The position numbers were made by a program, and so were the translations under genes. The notes under the pieces are model-generated. The model ran no database searches. It was not told where the DNA came from and worked only from the letters and a program-made list of their open reading frames with translations. From contig JAHDCD010000003.1 in assembly GCA_020630095.1 (NCBI GenBank), forward strand, positions 124,001 to 188,000: DNA of 64,000 nucleotides, read 5' to 3'. Source of the DNA: Rickettsiales bacterium (GTDB lineage Bacteria > Pseudomonadota > Alphaproteobacteria > Rickettsiales > UBA8987). Shown here in pieces: positions 54,921 through 63,362 of this stretch. Each line of letters starts with the position of its first letter. The first letter of the stretch is position 1.

Positions 54921-56300
54921 GTGAAACTTCGCAAGACAAGAAATAAGGTAGATCTTTTTGATGTTCTTTCCAAATATAATGGGGAGTATGTTCTATTACA
55001 ATCTTCTGAAATCCGTAGCAACTTTAGCGGTCGTTACTCATTACTGGCTTTATATCCAAATGATTCTATTAAAAACATTGAAGAGCTAGATAAGTTAAAG
55101 TCTACATCTGATAAGTTTGATAATTCTTATTTTGGCTATATTTCGTACGAAGCTTTTGCTCAGTTTGAAGATGTTAAACTAGGTGAAGATTTAATTATAG
55201 AATCTAATGAGATCAGCTTAAAAAAATATGCCATTATTTTTGTGAATGATAACCTAGATGAAAGTTGCAACATCTATGCAACAGATGAATATGAGCAGGA
55301 TATAAATAATCTGATTATTGAAACACAAAACTCTCGCATTGGTGATGCAGAAAATAAATATACAGTTTCTAAATCTGTTGGTGGCGAGGATGTTTGGGTT
55401 AGGCACGATAATGATAATGAGGAGCGTGCTAAATTTGATGTTAGAGTTAAGAATATCGAATCTAATTTTACTAAAGATGAGTATATTAGACAGGTTAACT
55501 ATATTAAAAAACGTATCCGTGAAGGGGATTTATATCAAGTTAATTTAACACGCAAATTCTATGGAGAGCTTGCTTATTCACCTGACATAAAAGCCCTGTT
55601 TTCAGAGCTTTGTGGGGTATCGCCCACGCCATACTCGGCATTAATTGCTGATGGTAATAAATTTATATTATCATCTTCACCTGAACGTTTTTTAAGCATT
55701 GATAATAATCGTAATATTATAACCACTCCTATCAAAGGCAGTTCAGCGCGTTATATGGATTCATCGAAGGATAATTTATCGCGTAAGCGCTTGGTTGAGT
55801 CTGAGAAGGACAAAGCTGAGAACTTGATGATTACTGACTTAATGCGCAATGATTTAAGCCGTATTTGTAAGGCCGGCTCGGTGCGTGTTGATGGGCTGTT
55901 TAATGTAACTTCTCATGCAAAGATTCATCATATGTCATCTAATATTTCAGGTAAGTTAGCACAAGGGACGGCTATAAAAGATGTTCTAGCAGCGACCTTT
56001 CCCCCTGGTTCTATGACCGGAGCACCAAAGGTAAAAGCGATGGAGATGATTACCGATTTAGAAAAGTATAAACGCGGTATTTATAGCGGTGCAATTGGCT
56101 GGTTTGGGGGTGACGGCTCTGCGGATTTATCAGTTGTTATACGCACGTTAATTATTGAAGGTAATAAGTTTGAATTTCAAGTTGGCGGGGCAATAACTCA
56201 TTATTCAGATGCGATGGATGAATGGGAAGAAACGATCATTAAAGCACGTCCTATTTTAGAAATACTTGGCATTAGTGAAATCAAATTACGAAATCTTTAA
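54921..56300 (+). CDS. pabB: Aminodeoxychorismate synthase component I
   Basis: The 459-residue protein belongs to the chorismate-binding family (IRQVNYIKKRIREGDLYQVNLT, PPGSMTGAPKVKAME, DLSVVIRT). TTPIKGSSAR has Lys at the position typical of PabB (PIKGT), where anthranilate synthase has Ala (PIAGT), which supports the PABA/folate role. It opens with a GTG codon. PabA and PabC are not adjacent. The stop overlaps the truB start (TAATG), and truB-rpsO follow, an uncommon neighbourhood for pabB. Confidence 0.88.
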   Translation: MKLRKTRNKVDLFDVLSKYNGEYVLLQSSEIRSNFSGRYSLLALYPNDSIKNIEELDKLKSTSDKFDNSYFGYISYEAFAQFEDVKLGEDLIIESNEISLKKYAIIFVNDNLDESCNIYATDEYEQDINNLIIETQNSRIGDAENKYTVSKSVGGEDVWVRHDNDNEERAKFDVRVKNIESNFTKDEYIRQVNYIKKRIREGDLYQVNLTRKFYGELAYSPDIKALFSELCGVSPTPYSALIADGNKFILSSSPERFLSIDNNRNIITTPIKGSSARYMDSSKDNLSRKRLVESEKDKAENLMITDLMRNDLSRICKAGSVRVDGLFNVTSHAKIHHMSSNISGKLAQGTAIKDVLAATFPPGSMTGAPKVKAMEMITDLEKYKRGIYSGAIGWFGGDGSADLSVVIRTLIIEGNKFEFQVGGAITHYSDAMDEWEETIIKARPILEILGISEIKLRNL

Positions 56301-57181
56301 TGAAAGTTAAGAACGACATAAATGGCTGGTTGAATGTTTACAAGCCTGCTGGGGTTGGCTCTACTGATGTTGTTAATAAATTAAAGTGGCTTCTTAAACC
56401 TAAAAAAATTGGGCATGCAGGTACACTAGATCCGTTTGCCGAAGGTGTTTTACCTATTGCAATTGGTGAAGCGACTAAGCTTATACGCTTTGCCCAAGAA
56501 GCTAGGAAAACATATATTTTTACTCTTAAATTTGGCGAAGCTACCGATACTTATGATAATACAGGGGAAATTATCGAAAAATCTGATAAAATTCCGTTAA
56601 AGCCTGAGATCCAGAGGGTTTTGGAAGGTTTTAAAGGTAAGATAAAGCAGATTCCGCCTAAATATTCAGCCGTTAAAATTAATGGTAAACGCGCTTATGA
56701 TTTAGCACGCGAAGGTGTTGAATTTGAGATCAAAGAGCGCGAAGTTGAGGTATATAACCTTGAGCTTCTAGAGCAGATATCTGAAAAAGAATTTAAGTTA
56801 TTGGCGAAGGTTTCTAAGGGCACATATATCCGCACTCTTGGGGTTGATATTGCTTTAAGCTTAGGCTCGGTTGGGCATTTAACTTACTTAAAGCGCGATT
56901 GTGTAGGCAACTTTGAGGCAAATAAGGCGATTTTATTTGAAAAAGATAAAAATGATGCTATAGAATATAGCTCCTATTTGGATGAGCCTGAAATAATACT
57001 AAGCGACATCTTGGTATTACGGATAAACGAGGGGCAAGCTTCGGATTTAAAATTAGGTAAGTTTATTGAAAACTTCGCTGAAACTGATGAAGAAAAAATT
57101 GCAGTATTTAATGATAAAATAATTGCAATACTCGAACCTCGCGGGAGTCAACTCAAGCCATCTAGGGTTTTTAACCATTAA
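56300..57181 (+). CDS. truB: tRNA pseudouridine(55) synthase
   Basis: The 293-residue enzyme makes pseudouridine-55 in the T loop of tRNAs. NGWLNVYKPAGVGSTDVVNKLK, the catalytic HAGTLDPFAEGVLPIAIGEATKL and KGTYIRTLGVDIA are conserved. The start overlaps pabB by one base; rpsO follows 20 bases later, the usual order in bacteria. Confidence 0.96.
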   Translation: MKVKNDINGWLNVYKPAGVGSTDVVNKLKWLLKPKKIGHAGTLDPFAEGVLPIAIGEATKLIRFAQEARKTYIFTLKFGEATDTYDNTGEIIEKSDKIPLKPEIQRVLEGFKGKIKQIPPKYSAVKINGKRAYDLAREGVEFEIKEREVEVYNLELLEQISEKEFKLLAKVSKGTYIRTLGVDIALSLGSVGHLTYLKRDCVGNFEANKAILFEKDKNDAIEYSSYLDEPEIILSDILVLRINEGQASDLKLGKFIENFAETDEEKIAVFNDKIIAILEPRGSQLKPSRVFNH

Positions 57182-57201
57182 CCTTTTAAAGGAGAAATAC
57201 G

Positions 57202-57471
57202 ATGTCGATTACAGCAGAAAAGAAAGCAGAACTAATTAAGGAATATGCTACTAAAGATGGTGATACAGGTTCACCAGAAGTACAAATTGCCGTTCTTACT
57301 ACAAGAATACGCAATTTAACTGAGCATTTCAAAGGCAACCATAAAGATCACCACTCACGCAGAGGTCTTTTAATGTTAGTTGGTAGAAGAAAACGTTTAC
57401 TTGAATATGTTAAAAACAAGGATAACGATCGTTACCAAGATTTAATTAAGCGTTTAGGCTTAAGAAAATAG
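57202..57471 (+). CDS. rpsO: 30S ribosomal protein S15
   Basis: The 89-residue protein ([28 protein letters not shown], then the [22 protein letters not shown] helix) binds 16S rRNA. AAAGGAG lies eight bases before the ATG. In most genomes pnp follows; here a DUF389 gene lies on the opposite strand and overlaps the last 26 bases. A rho-independent terminator follows at 57500-57540. Confidence 0.98.
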   Translation: MSITAEKKAELIKEYATKDGDTGSPEVQIAVLTTRIRNLTEHFKGNHKDHHSRRGLLMLVGRRKRLLEYVKNKDNDRYQDLIKRLGLRK

Positions 57472-58429
57472 TTATAAATATTATAACTAGAATTAAGATA
57501 AGGCTAACTGTCCATTTAAGGCGGTTAGCCTTTTTCTTTTGTTGCCATGTTCTTGGCATTACACCTTTATAAAGAAATACTAAAAGTGCTGCGAAGTTTA
57601 AACAAACTACGTTTACCAATAATAACAATCCTGCCTTTGAACCAAGGTCGAAATCTCCCGCTCCGTAAAATACACCTGCTGTTACTGTTGGCGGTAAAAG
57701 TGCAACGGCCACCATTACGCCCACTAAAACTGACGATACCCCTGAAGTTAATGCAAGTACACCTGATGCACCAGAGGCTAATGCCAATAACATTGAGGAT
57801 ATGCGTACGTCTGTTCGTGATAAAAGCTCCGTTGAGTTTAGAGGGTCTTGCCAAAAGAAACCTAGACCGAGTGAGATAATAAATGCTATGAAAGCTCCTG
57901 AAATTAAGGTTTTTAAGGACTTTATAAACAAATCCCTTTCACCCATAACAACACTAAATGAAAGTGCTATATTAGGCGAAAGCAATGGCGCGATTACCAT
58001 GCCACCAACTACTACTGCCACGTTATTTTCAAGCAAGCCAACTGCTGTTACAATTGTTGAGAAAAGAATTAAAAGCAGATAATTAACATCCAAATTTGCA
58101 CCTAGCATAATTTTTGAATTAAGCTCCTCGCGCGAGATTCTATCCTTCTGTTTTTTCTTAGGCTCTTCTTCGTCAATTTCTTTGGCTTTATAAATTGCCG
58201 CCTCAACTGGAAGGATTAAAATTTTATTTTCTTCCGCCTTGTTAAGCAATGGCGACATAGCATCTATTAACGCCTGCGATTCGTTAGATTTAACTTTATA
58301 AAAATTAGATATTAAGCCATCAGCATGGTTAGTTTTCCATGAAGTTTCGAAGCTACATTTCTCTGATTTCTGGCTAACCTCATCTTTAAATGACTTAGCA
58401 GTGATTATTTGAATTATTGAATGGCTCAA
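57446..58429 (-). CDS. DUF389/TIGR00341-family membrane protein
   Basis: The 327-residue protein has an N-terminal soluble domain (about residues 1-120) and then six to seven membrane helices with [28 protein letters not shown] and [14 protein letters not shown], hallmarks of the DUF389 family (uncharacterised hydrophobic domain). Function is unknown. Its last 26 bases overlap rpsO in antisense, and the rpsO terminator lies inside its coding region. Its start overlaps mtaB by four bases, so it is translated with that gene. Confidence 0.92.
   Translation of the reverse strand: MSHSIIQIITAKSFKDEVSQKSEKCSFETSWKTNHADGLISNFYKVKSNESQALIDAMSPLLNKAEENKILILPVEAAIYKAKEIDEEEPKKKQKDRISREELNSKIMLGANLDVNYLLLILFSTIVTAVGLLENNVAVVVGGMVIAPLLSPNIALSFSVVMGERDLFIKSLKTLISGAFIAFIISLGLGFFWQDPLNSTELLSRTDVRISSMLLALASGASGVLALTSGVSSVLVGVMVAVALLPPTVTAGVFYGAGDFDLGSKAGLLLLVNVVCLNFAALLVFLYKGVMPRTWQQKKKANRLKWTVSLILILVIIFITIFLSLNA
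57500..57540 (+). terminator. Rho-independent terminator of rpsO
   Basis: AAGGCTAAC (57500-57508) pairs with GTTAGCCTT (57524-57532), with a 15-base loop, followed by TTTTTCTTTT. It acts on plus-strand transcripts of the truB-rpsO operon although it lies within the coding region of the antisense DUF389 gene. Confidence 0.8.
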
Positions 58430-59655
58430 GAAGTAAACTCAGTTGCGTTAACTTCTTGAATAGAGCCTAAAGGGAATTCTTTTTCAAGCTTAATTGATAG
58501 GAACTGCTCAGTTTTACCTACTTTGCCATTTTCAACTATTACCTTTTGTGGCTTGTTTAGATTATCTTTTTGTAAGTTAAGCAAAGCCTTTTTAGCTTCT
58601 TCGTTTAATATTTTTGTACGCTCTTTACGGATGTTAACTGGCACTTGTTTGTCTGCTGGAATTTTTGCCGCTGGAGTGCCTTCACGCTCAGAATATGTAA
58701 ATGCATGTAAATGCGGAATTGGAAGGTCACGAACTAGCTTTAAAGAGTTATCGAACATTTCATCCGTTTCAGTTGGGAAACCACAGATAATATCTGCGCC
58801 GAAAACAATTTTTGGACGGATAGGTAATATTTCATCTGCGAAGTCTATTACTTGCTCGCGCGTGTGACGGCGTTTCATGCGCTTCAATATCATATTATCA
58901 CCCGACTGAAGTGATATATGTAAATGCGGCATAAAGCGTGATTCGTATTTAATTAGCTCCATTAGGTCTTCGTCAATCTCGGCAACATCTATTGATGAAA
59001 GCCTTAGGCGAGGAAGGTCTGGAACTAGTTTTAAAATGCGTTTTATTAAATTACCTAGCTTTGGCGTTGCGGGTAGGTCTAGCCCGTAATCAGTTACATC
59101 AACACCTGTTAAAACTATTTCGTTATAGCCCTGATTTACTAATGCTTGGCAATTTTCAATTACTTTTGCAACAGGTACAGAACGGCTATTACCACGGCCG
59201 TAAGGAATTATACAAAATGTACATCTGTGGTTACAGCCATTTTGAATTTGTAAGAAAGCACGGGCTTGTTCTTGGAAGTGTGGTACCATATGGGTGGCAA
59301 CTTCTTCCAGTTCCATGATGTCATTTACCCTGCCTTTTTCGGTATTTTCAGAGAAATTATATTGCTCTGGCTCAAGCTTTTCTTGATTACCTAGCGTGTA
59401 ATTTACCTCGGGCATATCAAGGTATGAATCTGGTGAAATTTGTACCGCGCAACCCGTTGCAACCACCTTAGTTTCAGGGTTCTCGCGTGAGAATTTACGA
59501 ATGGCCTGTTTAACCTTACGTTCAGCTTCTTTAGTTACCGCGCACGTGTTAAAAATGGCAATATTATTCTCTTTCGAGATGCGTAGATTTTCTTTAATTA
59601 CTTCGCTTTCGTAAGCATTTAAACGGCAACCAAAATTATGTACTGAATTGTTCAT
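58426..59655 (-). CDS. mtaB: tRNA (N6-threonylcarbamoyladenosine(37)-C2)-methylthiotransferase MtaB
   Basis: The 409-residue radical-SAM enzyme adds a methylthio group to t6A37. The N-terminal domain has three cysteines (NFGCRLNAYES, NTCAVTKEAE, ATGCAVQ). The radical SAM cluster is CNHRCTFCIIPYGRG, and LTGVDVTDYG and SLQSGDNMILKRMKRRHTR are typical of the MtaB branch. The YrdC/Sua5 protein at 62735-63283 provides the upstream t6A activation step. The gene overlaps DUF389 by four bases. Confidence 0.95.
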   Translation of the reverse strand: MNNSVHNFGCRLNAYESEVIKENLRISKENNIAIFNTCAVTKEAERKVKQAIRKFSRENPETKVVATGCAVQISPDSYLDMPEVNYTLGNQEKLEPEQYNFSENTEKGRVNDIMELEEVATHMVPHFQEQARAFLQIQNGCNHRCTFCIIPYGRGNSRSVPVAKVIENCQALVNQGYNEIVLTGVDVTDYGLDLPATPKLGNLIKRILKLVPDLPRLRLSSIDVAEIDEDLMELIKYESRFMPHLHISLQSGDNMILKRMKRRHTREQVIDFADEILPIRPKIVFGADIICGFPTETDEMFDNSLKLVRDLPIPHLHAFTYSEREGTPAAKIPADKQVPVNIRKERTKILNEEAKKALLNLQKDNLNKPQKVIVENGKVGKTEQFLSIKLEKEFPLGSIQEVNATEFTS

Positions 59656-59678
59656 TTTATAAATAACAAAAGGATATT

Positions 59679-59799
59679 GTCATTCGCCGACTTGATTGGC
59701 GAATCTAGATCTATGAAGAAAGGTTAAGTGATTGCTTAGCAATCATAGACCAACTGGATCCCGGATCAGCGTTCGTTATACTCACTTGTCTGGGATGAC
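59679..59799. repeat. Long GTCAT...ATGAC palindromic repeat
   Basis: This 121 bp element runs from GTCATTCGCCGACTTG to CTGGGATGAC. A left hairpin (ATTCGCC with GGCGAAT), an inner GATTGCTTAGCAATC palindrome and a right hairpin (ATCCCGG...) are seen. It fills the gap of about 160 bases between hisC and mtaB. The right part is more diverged than in other copies. Confidence 0.7.
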
Positions 59800-59814
59800 G
59801 CACCCTATGGGTGG

Positions 59815-60876
59815 TCACATTGTATAATAATCTCTTATACAATTCAACAACTTGTCGTTTTGCTGTGGTGAGCTTATAGATATACGCACTGTATCACGCA
59901 CTTCTTTATTACGATTGCGGATAATAATTTTATTATCTTTTAAGTGTTGAGTTAGGCGATCTGGATTATCTACTTCAACTAAAATGAAATTTGTAGCAGA
60001 TGGGTATATTTTATTAACACCTTCAATTGCATTAAGCTCCGCTGAAACTCTATTCTTTTCTTCAATAATTTTTTGAATATTGTCTTCAGCTTCATCACGA
60101 CGATTAAGAACTTCTAGGATTGAGTTTTCTTGGCTGCGAGAAATAGGATAAGGCGCTAACATTTTAAGAAGCACTTTTATTAAATCACGATGCGCAACCA
60201 ATCCACCGCAACGTTCACCTGCTAGTGCATAAGCTTTAGACAAAGTACGCATTACCGCAATATTAGGATATTTATTAATAAAACTGGCGTAGGTATCTGC
60301 CTTTACGCCACCTTCTTGGGCAAATTCTATATAGGCTTCATCAATTAAAATAATTGCTTCGTCTTGCTTTTTCTTTGCTAGCTCAAAAATATCACCGCTA
60401 AAGATTAAATTACCAGTTGGATTATTAGGCGAACAAATAAAGATTATCTTTGAATCTTGTTCAAGAATTGGCTCAATATCTAGCTGGAAGTTTTCATTAA
60501 GTGGAATGTTTATAACTTTTGTAGAGTTAATATCTGCTAGAACTTTATACATGCCAAACGTAGGCGTGCAGGTAGTAATGCTATCTTTATTAGGTTCACA
60601 AACTGCTTTGATAATAAGGTCAATTGCCTCGTCGCCACCGCGAGTAACAATTAGCTCGTCCGTTTCGCATTCCCAAATATCTGCAATCTTACTAATTAGC
60701 TCTGTTGGCTGTTGGTTTGAATAGTAATTAGCTTTATCTGTGGATGATAAATTATAAGGGTTTTCGTTAGCATCCAGATACAGAAGTTTATCTTCGGCAA
60801 CTTCTGAGCGTGCTGAAACATAAGCCTTAAGGTTTAAGATATTAGGACGGATTAAATTTAAGATCGAGTTTGTCAT
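59815..60876 (-). CDS. hisC: Histidinol-phosphate aminotransferase
   Basis: The 353-residue PLP enzyme converts imidazole-acetol phosphate to histidinol phosphate. LYLDANENPYNL, CSPNNPTGN, VDEAYIEF-like IDEAYIEFA and the PLP-lysine RTLSKAYALAGERCG are conserved. It may also act on aromatic amino acids, as broad HisC enzymes do; no other his gene is in the window. Its ATG is the CAT/ATG at the edge of the repeat at 60872-60946, and the N terminus begins MTNSIL. Confidence 0.93.
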   Translation of the reverse strand: MTNSILNLIRPNILNLKAYVSARSEVAEDKLLYLDANENPYNLSSTDKANYYSNQQPTELISKIADIWECETDELIVTRGGDEAIDLIIKAVCEPNKDSITTCTPTFGMYKVLADINSTKVINIPLNENFQLDIEPILEQDSKIIFICSPNNPTGNLIFSGDIFELAKKKQDEAIILIDEAYIEFAQEGGVKADTYASFINKYPNIAVMRTLSKAYALAGERCGGLVAHRDLIKVLLKMLAPYPISRSQENSILEVLNRRDEAEDNIQKIIEEKNRVSAELNAIEGVNKIYPSATNFILVEVDNPDRLTQHLKDNKIIIRNRNKEVRDTVRISISSPQQNDKLLNCIRDYYTM

Positions 60877-60946
60877 TCCTGCAGAGGCAGGAATCTCACT
60901 CAGATCATATTCAGATCAAGGAGATCCCCGCCTGCGCGGGGATGAC
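60872..60946. repeat. GTCAT...ATGAC palindromic repeat overlapping the hisC start
   Basis: This 75 bp copy starts GTCATTCCTGCAGAGGCAGG and ends CCTGCGCGGGGATGAC. Its first five bases are the complement of the hisC start region (ATGAC). It separates hisC and clpP, which are on the same strand. Confidence 0.88.
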
Positions 60947-60963
60947 ATAATTCTGTAAGGATA

Positions 60964-61590
60964 TTATTTCTTAATAACTTCAGAGCGGTCATTGATAACG
61001 TGATCAATTAAACCGAAAGTTTTTGCCTCTTCAGCGCTCATAAAGTTATCACGCTCCATAGCTTTTTCAACTATTGGAAGCTTCTTACCTGTATGCTTAA
61101 CATACATATTATTTAAGCGTTTTTTAAGGTCTAAAATTTCTTTAGTATGGATTTCAATATCCGTTGCCTGCCCCTGAAAACCACCACTTGGCTGGTGAAT
61201 CATAACGCGAGAATTAGGTAAAGAATAACGCTTACCTTTTGTACCTGCCGTTAATAAAAGCGACCCCATTGAACAAGCTTGACCTGTACAAATAGTGTTC
61301 ACATCCGGCTGAATGTATTGCATTGTATCATAGATAGAAAGACCAGAAGTTACTACACCACCCGGTGAGTTAATATACATGAAGATGTCCTTGCCAGGGT
61401 CTTCAGCCTCTAAGAATAAAAGCTGTGCCACGATTAAAGTAGCCATGTTATCTTCAACGCCACCGGCAACGAAAATAATGCGCTCACGCAGTAGACGAGA
61501 GAAAATATCAAACGCGCGCTCGCCGCGGCCTGAATTTTCGATTACCATTGGTACTAATGACATAAATTGGTCTTGTATATTTTTATCCAT
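60964..61590 (-). CDS. clpP: ATP-dependent Clp protease proteolytic subunit
   Basis: The ATG at 61590 gives 208 residues, the usual length; an upstream TTG at 61626 adds unlikely residues. The catalytic triad is Ser107 ([10 protein letters not shown]), His132 ([11 protein letters not shown]) and Asp181. It forms the tetradecameric protease chamber used with ClpX or ClpA. clpX does not follow on this strand; hisC does, after a repeat. metX lies upstream on the same strand. Confidence 0.97.
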   Translation of the reverse strand: MDKNIQDQFMSLVPMVIENSGRGERAFDIFSRLLRERIIFVAGGVEDNMATLIVAQLLFLEAEDPGKDIFMYINSPGGVVTSGLSIYDTMQYIQPDVNTICTGQACSMGSLLLTAGTKGKRYSLPNSRVMIHQPSGGFQGQATDIEIHTKEILDLKKRLNNMYVKHTGKKLPIVEKAMERDNFMSAEEAKTFGLIDHVINDRSEVIKK

Positions 61591-61629
61591 AAGAAGGAGA
61601 ATATGTTTGCCATTTTTATAGAGCAAGGG

Positions 61630-62736
61630 TTATTTTTCTAAAAATCCTTTTAGAGAAGATAAAAATTCTGGCTCGTTTAATAAGAAAGCATCATGGCCTT
61701 TGTCTGACTCTATTTCTAAATATGAAACTTTTGCCTTAGAACCGCTTACATGCATTGCCGCTTCTTTGGTTGATTCTGGCGAGAATAACCAGTCCGACGA
61801 GAATGAGATAAACAGGAATTCGCCTTGCTCGTTATCACCTAATTTAGGCAATATATTAAAGTAATCCATTGCACGAGTTAGGTACATATACGAATTAGGA
61901 TCAAAGCGTTCAATAAATGATGCCCCTTGGTGGCGTAAGTAGCTTTCCACTTGATAATCAGCATCAAATGACAAGGTTACAGCTTCTTTATCTTGAAGTC
62001 TTCTGCCAAATTTACGCTCTAAGCCATCTTCAGAAAGGTATGTTATATGCGCCATCATACGCGCGATACCTAAGCCTTTGCGGGGGAAAGATTTTTTCTT
62101 TTCATACTCGCCACCATGATAATTTTCATCGGCAATTATTGCTTGACGACCCACCTCATTAAATGCGATGTTTTGAGGTGTAAGGCGTGCAGCGGTAGAG
62201 ATTGCTATGAATTTATCCGTGTCGCTAGGGTAATCATTAGCCCATTGAAGTGCCTGCATACCACCTAGGCTACCGCCCATTACAGCGGCAAGCTTTTCTA
62301 TGCCAAGTTCTTTTACTAATAAGCGGTTGGCATTTACCATGTCCGCAATGGTGATTATAGGAAAATTGGTTGCCTCGCCCCTTGTTTTAGGGCCATAAGT
62401 GCCTAAGCAACCTCCTAAAACATTAGGTGTAATTATAAAATATTTACTAGTATCTAAGGCCTTATTTTTACCTATAACCCCCTGAAACCAGCCATCCTTA
62501 TCTGTTACAGGGTGCTTTTCTGCCGCGTATTGGTCGCCCGTTAGGCCATGCATTAATATTATAGCATTAGATTTATCCTTATTTAACTTACCATAGGTGC
62601 GGTATGCTATTGGAAAGTCAGATATTTCTTTACCGCAAGCAAGTTTAAGGGGCGTATCTTTAGCGACATATAAAATTTTACCTACTTCAATTTTTTTATA
62701 TGAAGCACCGAAATCTAGTTGTAAGGTATTACCCAT
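61630..62736 (-). CDS. metX: Homoserine O-acetyltransferase
   Basis: Starting at ATG 62736 the protein has 368 residues. It has the alpha/beta-hydrolase fold of MetX: MHGLTGDQYAAEKH, NVLGGCLGTYGP, the nucleophile GGSLGGMQALQW and the terminal SDKGHDAFLLNEPEF with the catalytic His. It acetylates homoserine made by Hom, for methionine synthesis. Succinyl-CoA use cannot be excluded. metW, its usual partner in alphaproteobacteria, is not adjacent. Its start codon overlaps the divergent YrdC/Sua5 start in one CATG. Confidence 0.93.
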   Translation of the reverse strand: MGNTLQLDFGASYKKIEVGKILYVAKDTPLKLACGKEISDFPIAYRTYGKLNKDKSNAIILMHGLTGDQYAAEKHPVTDKDGWFQGVIGKNKALDTSKYFIITPNVLGGCLGTYGPKTRGEATNFPIITIADMVNANRLLVKELGIEKLAAVMGGSLGGMQALQWANDYPSDTDKFIAISTAARLTPQNIAFNEVGRQAIIADENYHGGEYEKKKSFPRKGLGIARMMAHITYLSEDGLERKFGRRLQDKEAVTLSFDADYQVESYLRHQGASFIERFDPNSYMYLTRAMDYFNILPKLGDNEQGEFLFISFSSDWLFSPESTKEAAMHVSGSKAKVSYLEIESDKGHDAFLLNEPEFLSSLKGFLEK

Positions 62737-63283
62737 GAGTGGCAGAATAATCAGCAATATAGATAAAGCAATTACATTGCTTCAAAGCGGTGAAGTTATT
62801 GCCTTTCCAACTGATACTATTTGGGGGCTAGTAGCGCATCCTGATTATTTGGACAATTTATTACACGCTAAATGGCGTGAAGATAGCAAGCCTACGCAAA
62901 GGTTATTTTCTTCGATAGAAAAGGCCAATAAATTTGTTCAACTACCCGAAGTTGGTAAAAATCTACTCACTAAATTTGGTGGTAAAATAATGCTAATTTG
63001 TAATGAGCCTGATGGTGGCGCTACTATTGGATTTAGAGTGCCTGATGAATCTGATGTAAAAAATTTATTAGAAAATTTTGATTATCTACATTCATCTTCT
63101 GCTAATCTTTCCGGTGGAGATCCTTGTAGAAATTTAGAAGAAGTTATGGAGCATTTCCCTAATCTAAATTGCTATGAATCTGAATTCACGAATAAAAATC
63201 AATCAACAATTATTGATTTAACTCAGCCTACCCCTAAGCTAATACGAGAAGGACTTGTTAGCTTTTCTGACGTTAAAATTTAA
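62735..63283 (+). CDS. YrdC/Sua5-domain protein (threonylcarbamoyl-AMP synthase-like)
   Basis: The ATG at 62735 gives 182 residues (MSGRIISNIDKAITLLQSGE). The conserved FPTDTIWGLVAHPDY segment and the C-terminal SSSANLSGGDPCRNLEE match the YrdC/TsaC fold, which makes threonylcarbamoyl-AMP for t6A37. The usual K-R-x-P motif after the first helix is changed to SKPTQRLFSSI, so activity needs proof. An upstream in-frame start at 62597 would run through metX and is not credible. AAGG lies nine bases before the ATG. Confidence 0.85.
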   Translation: MSGRIISNIDKAITLLQSGEVIAFPTDTIWGLVAHPDYLDNLLHAKWREDSKPTQRLFSSIEKANKFVQLPEVGKNLLTKFGGKIMLICNEPDGGATIGFRVPDESDVKNLLENFDYLHSSSANLSGGDPCRNLEEVMEHFPNLNCYESEFTNKNQSTIIDLTQPTPKLIREGLVSFSDVKI

Positions 63284-63304
63284 ACATTCACTCGCAACGC
63301 GGTG

Positions 63305-63360
63305 CAATTCTAGCTTAAGCTAGAATTGATTATAAATAAATTACGAGTAATTTATTTATA
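63305..63360. repeat. Two perfect palindromes before xthA
   Basis: A 24 bp perfect palindrome (63305-63328, CAATTCTAGCTT and its complement) and a stem with 14 bp arms (63331-63344 and 63347-63360, TATAAATAAATTAC, loop GA) fill the gap. ACTCGCAACGCGGTG before them matches ACTCGCTTCGCGGTG at 6310-6324. The xthA ATG follows two bases after the second stem. Confidence 0.75.
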
Positions 63361-63362
63361 AT

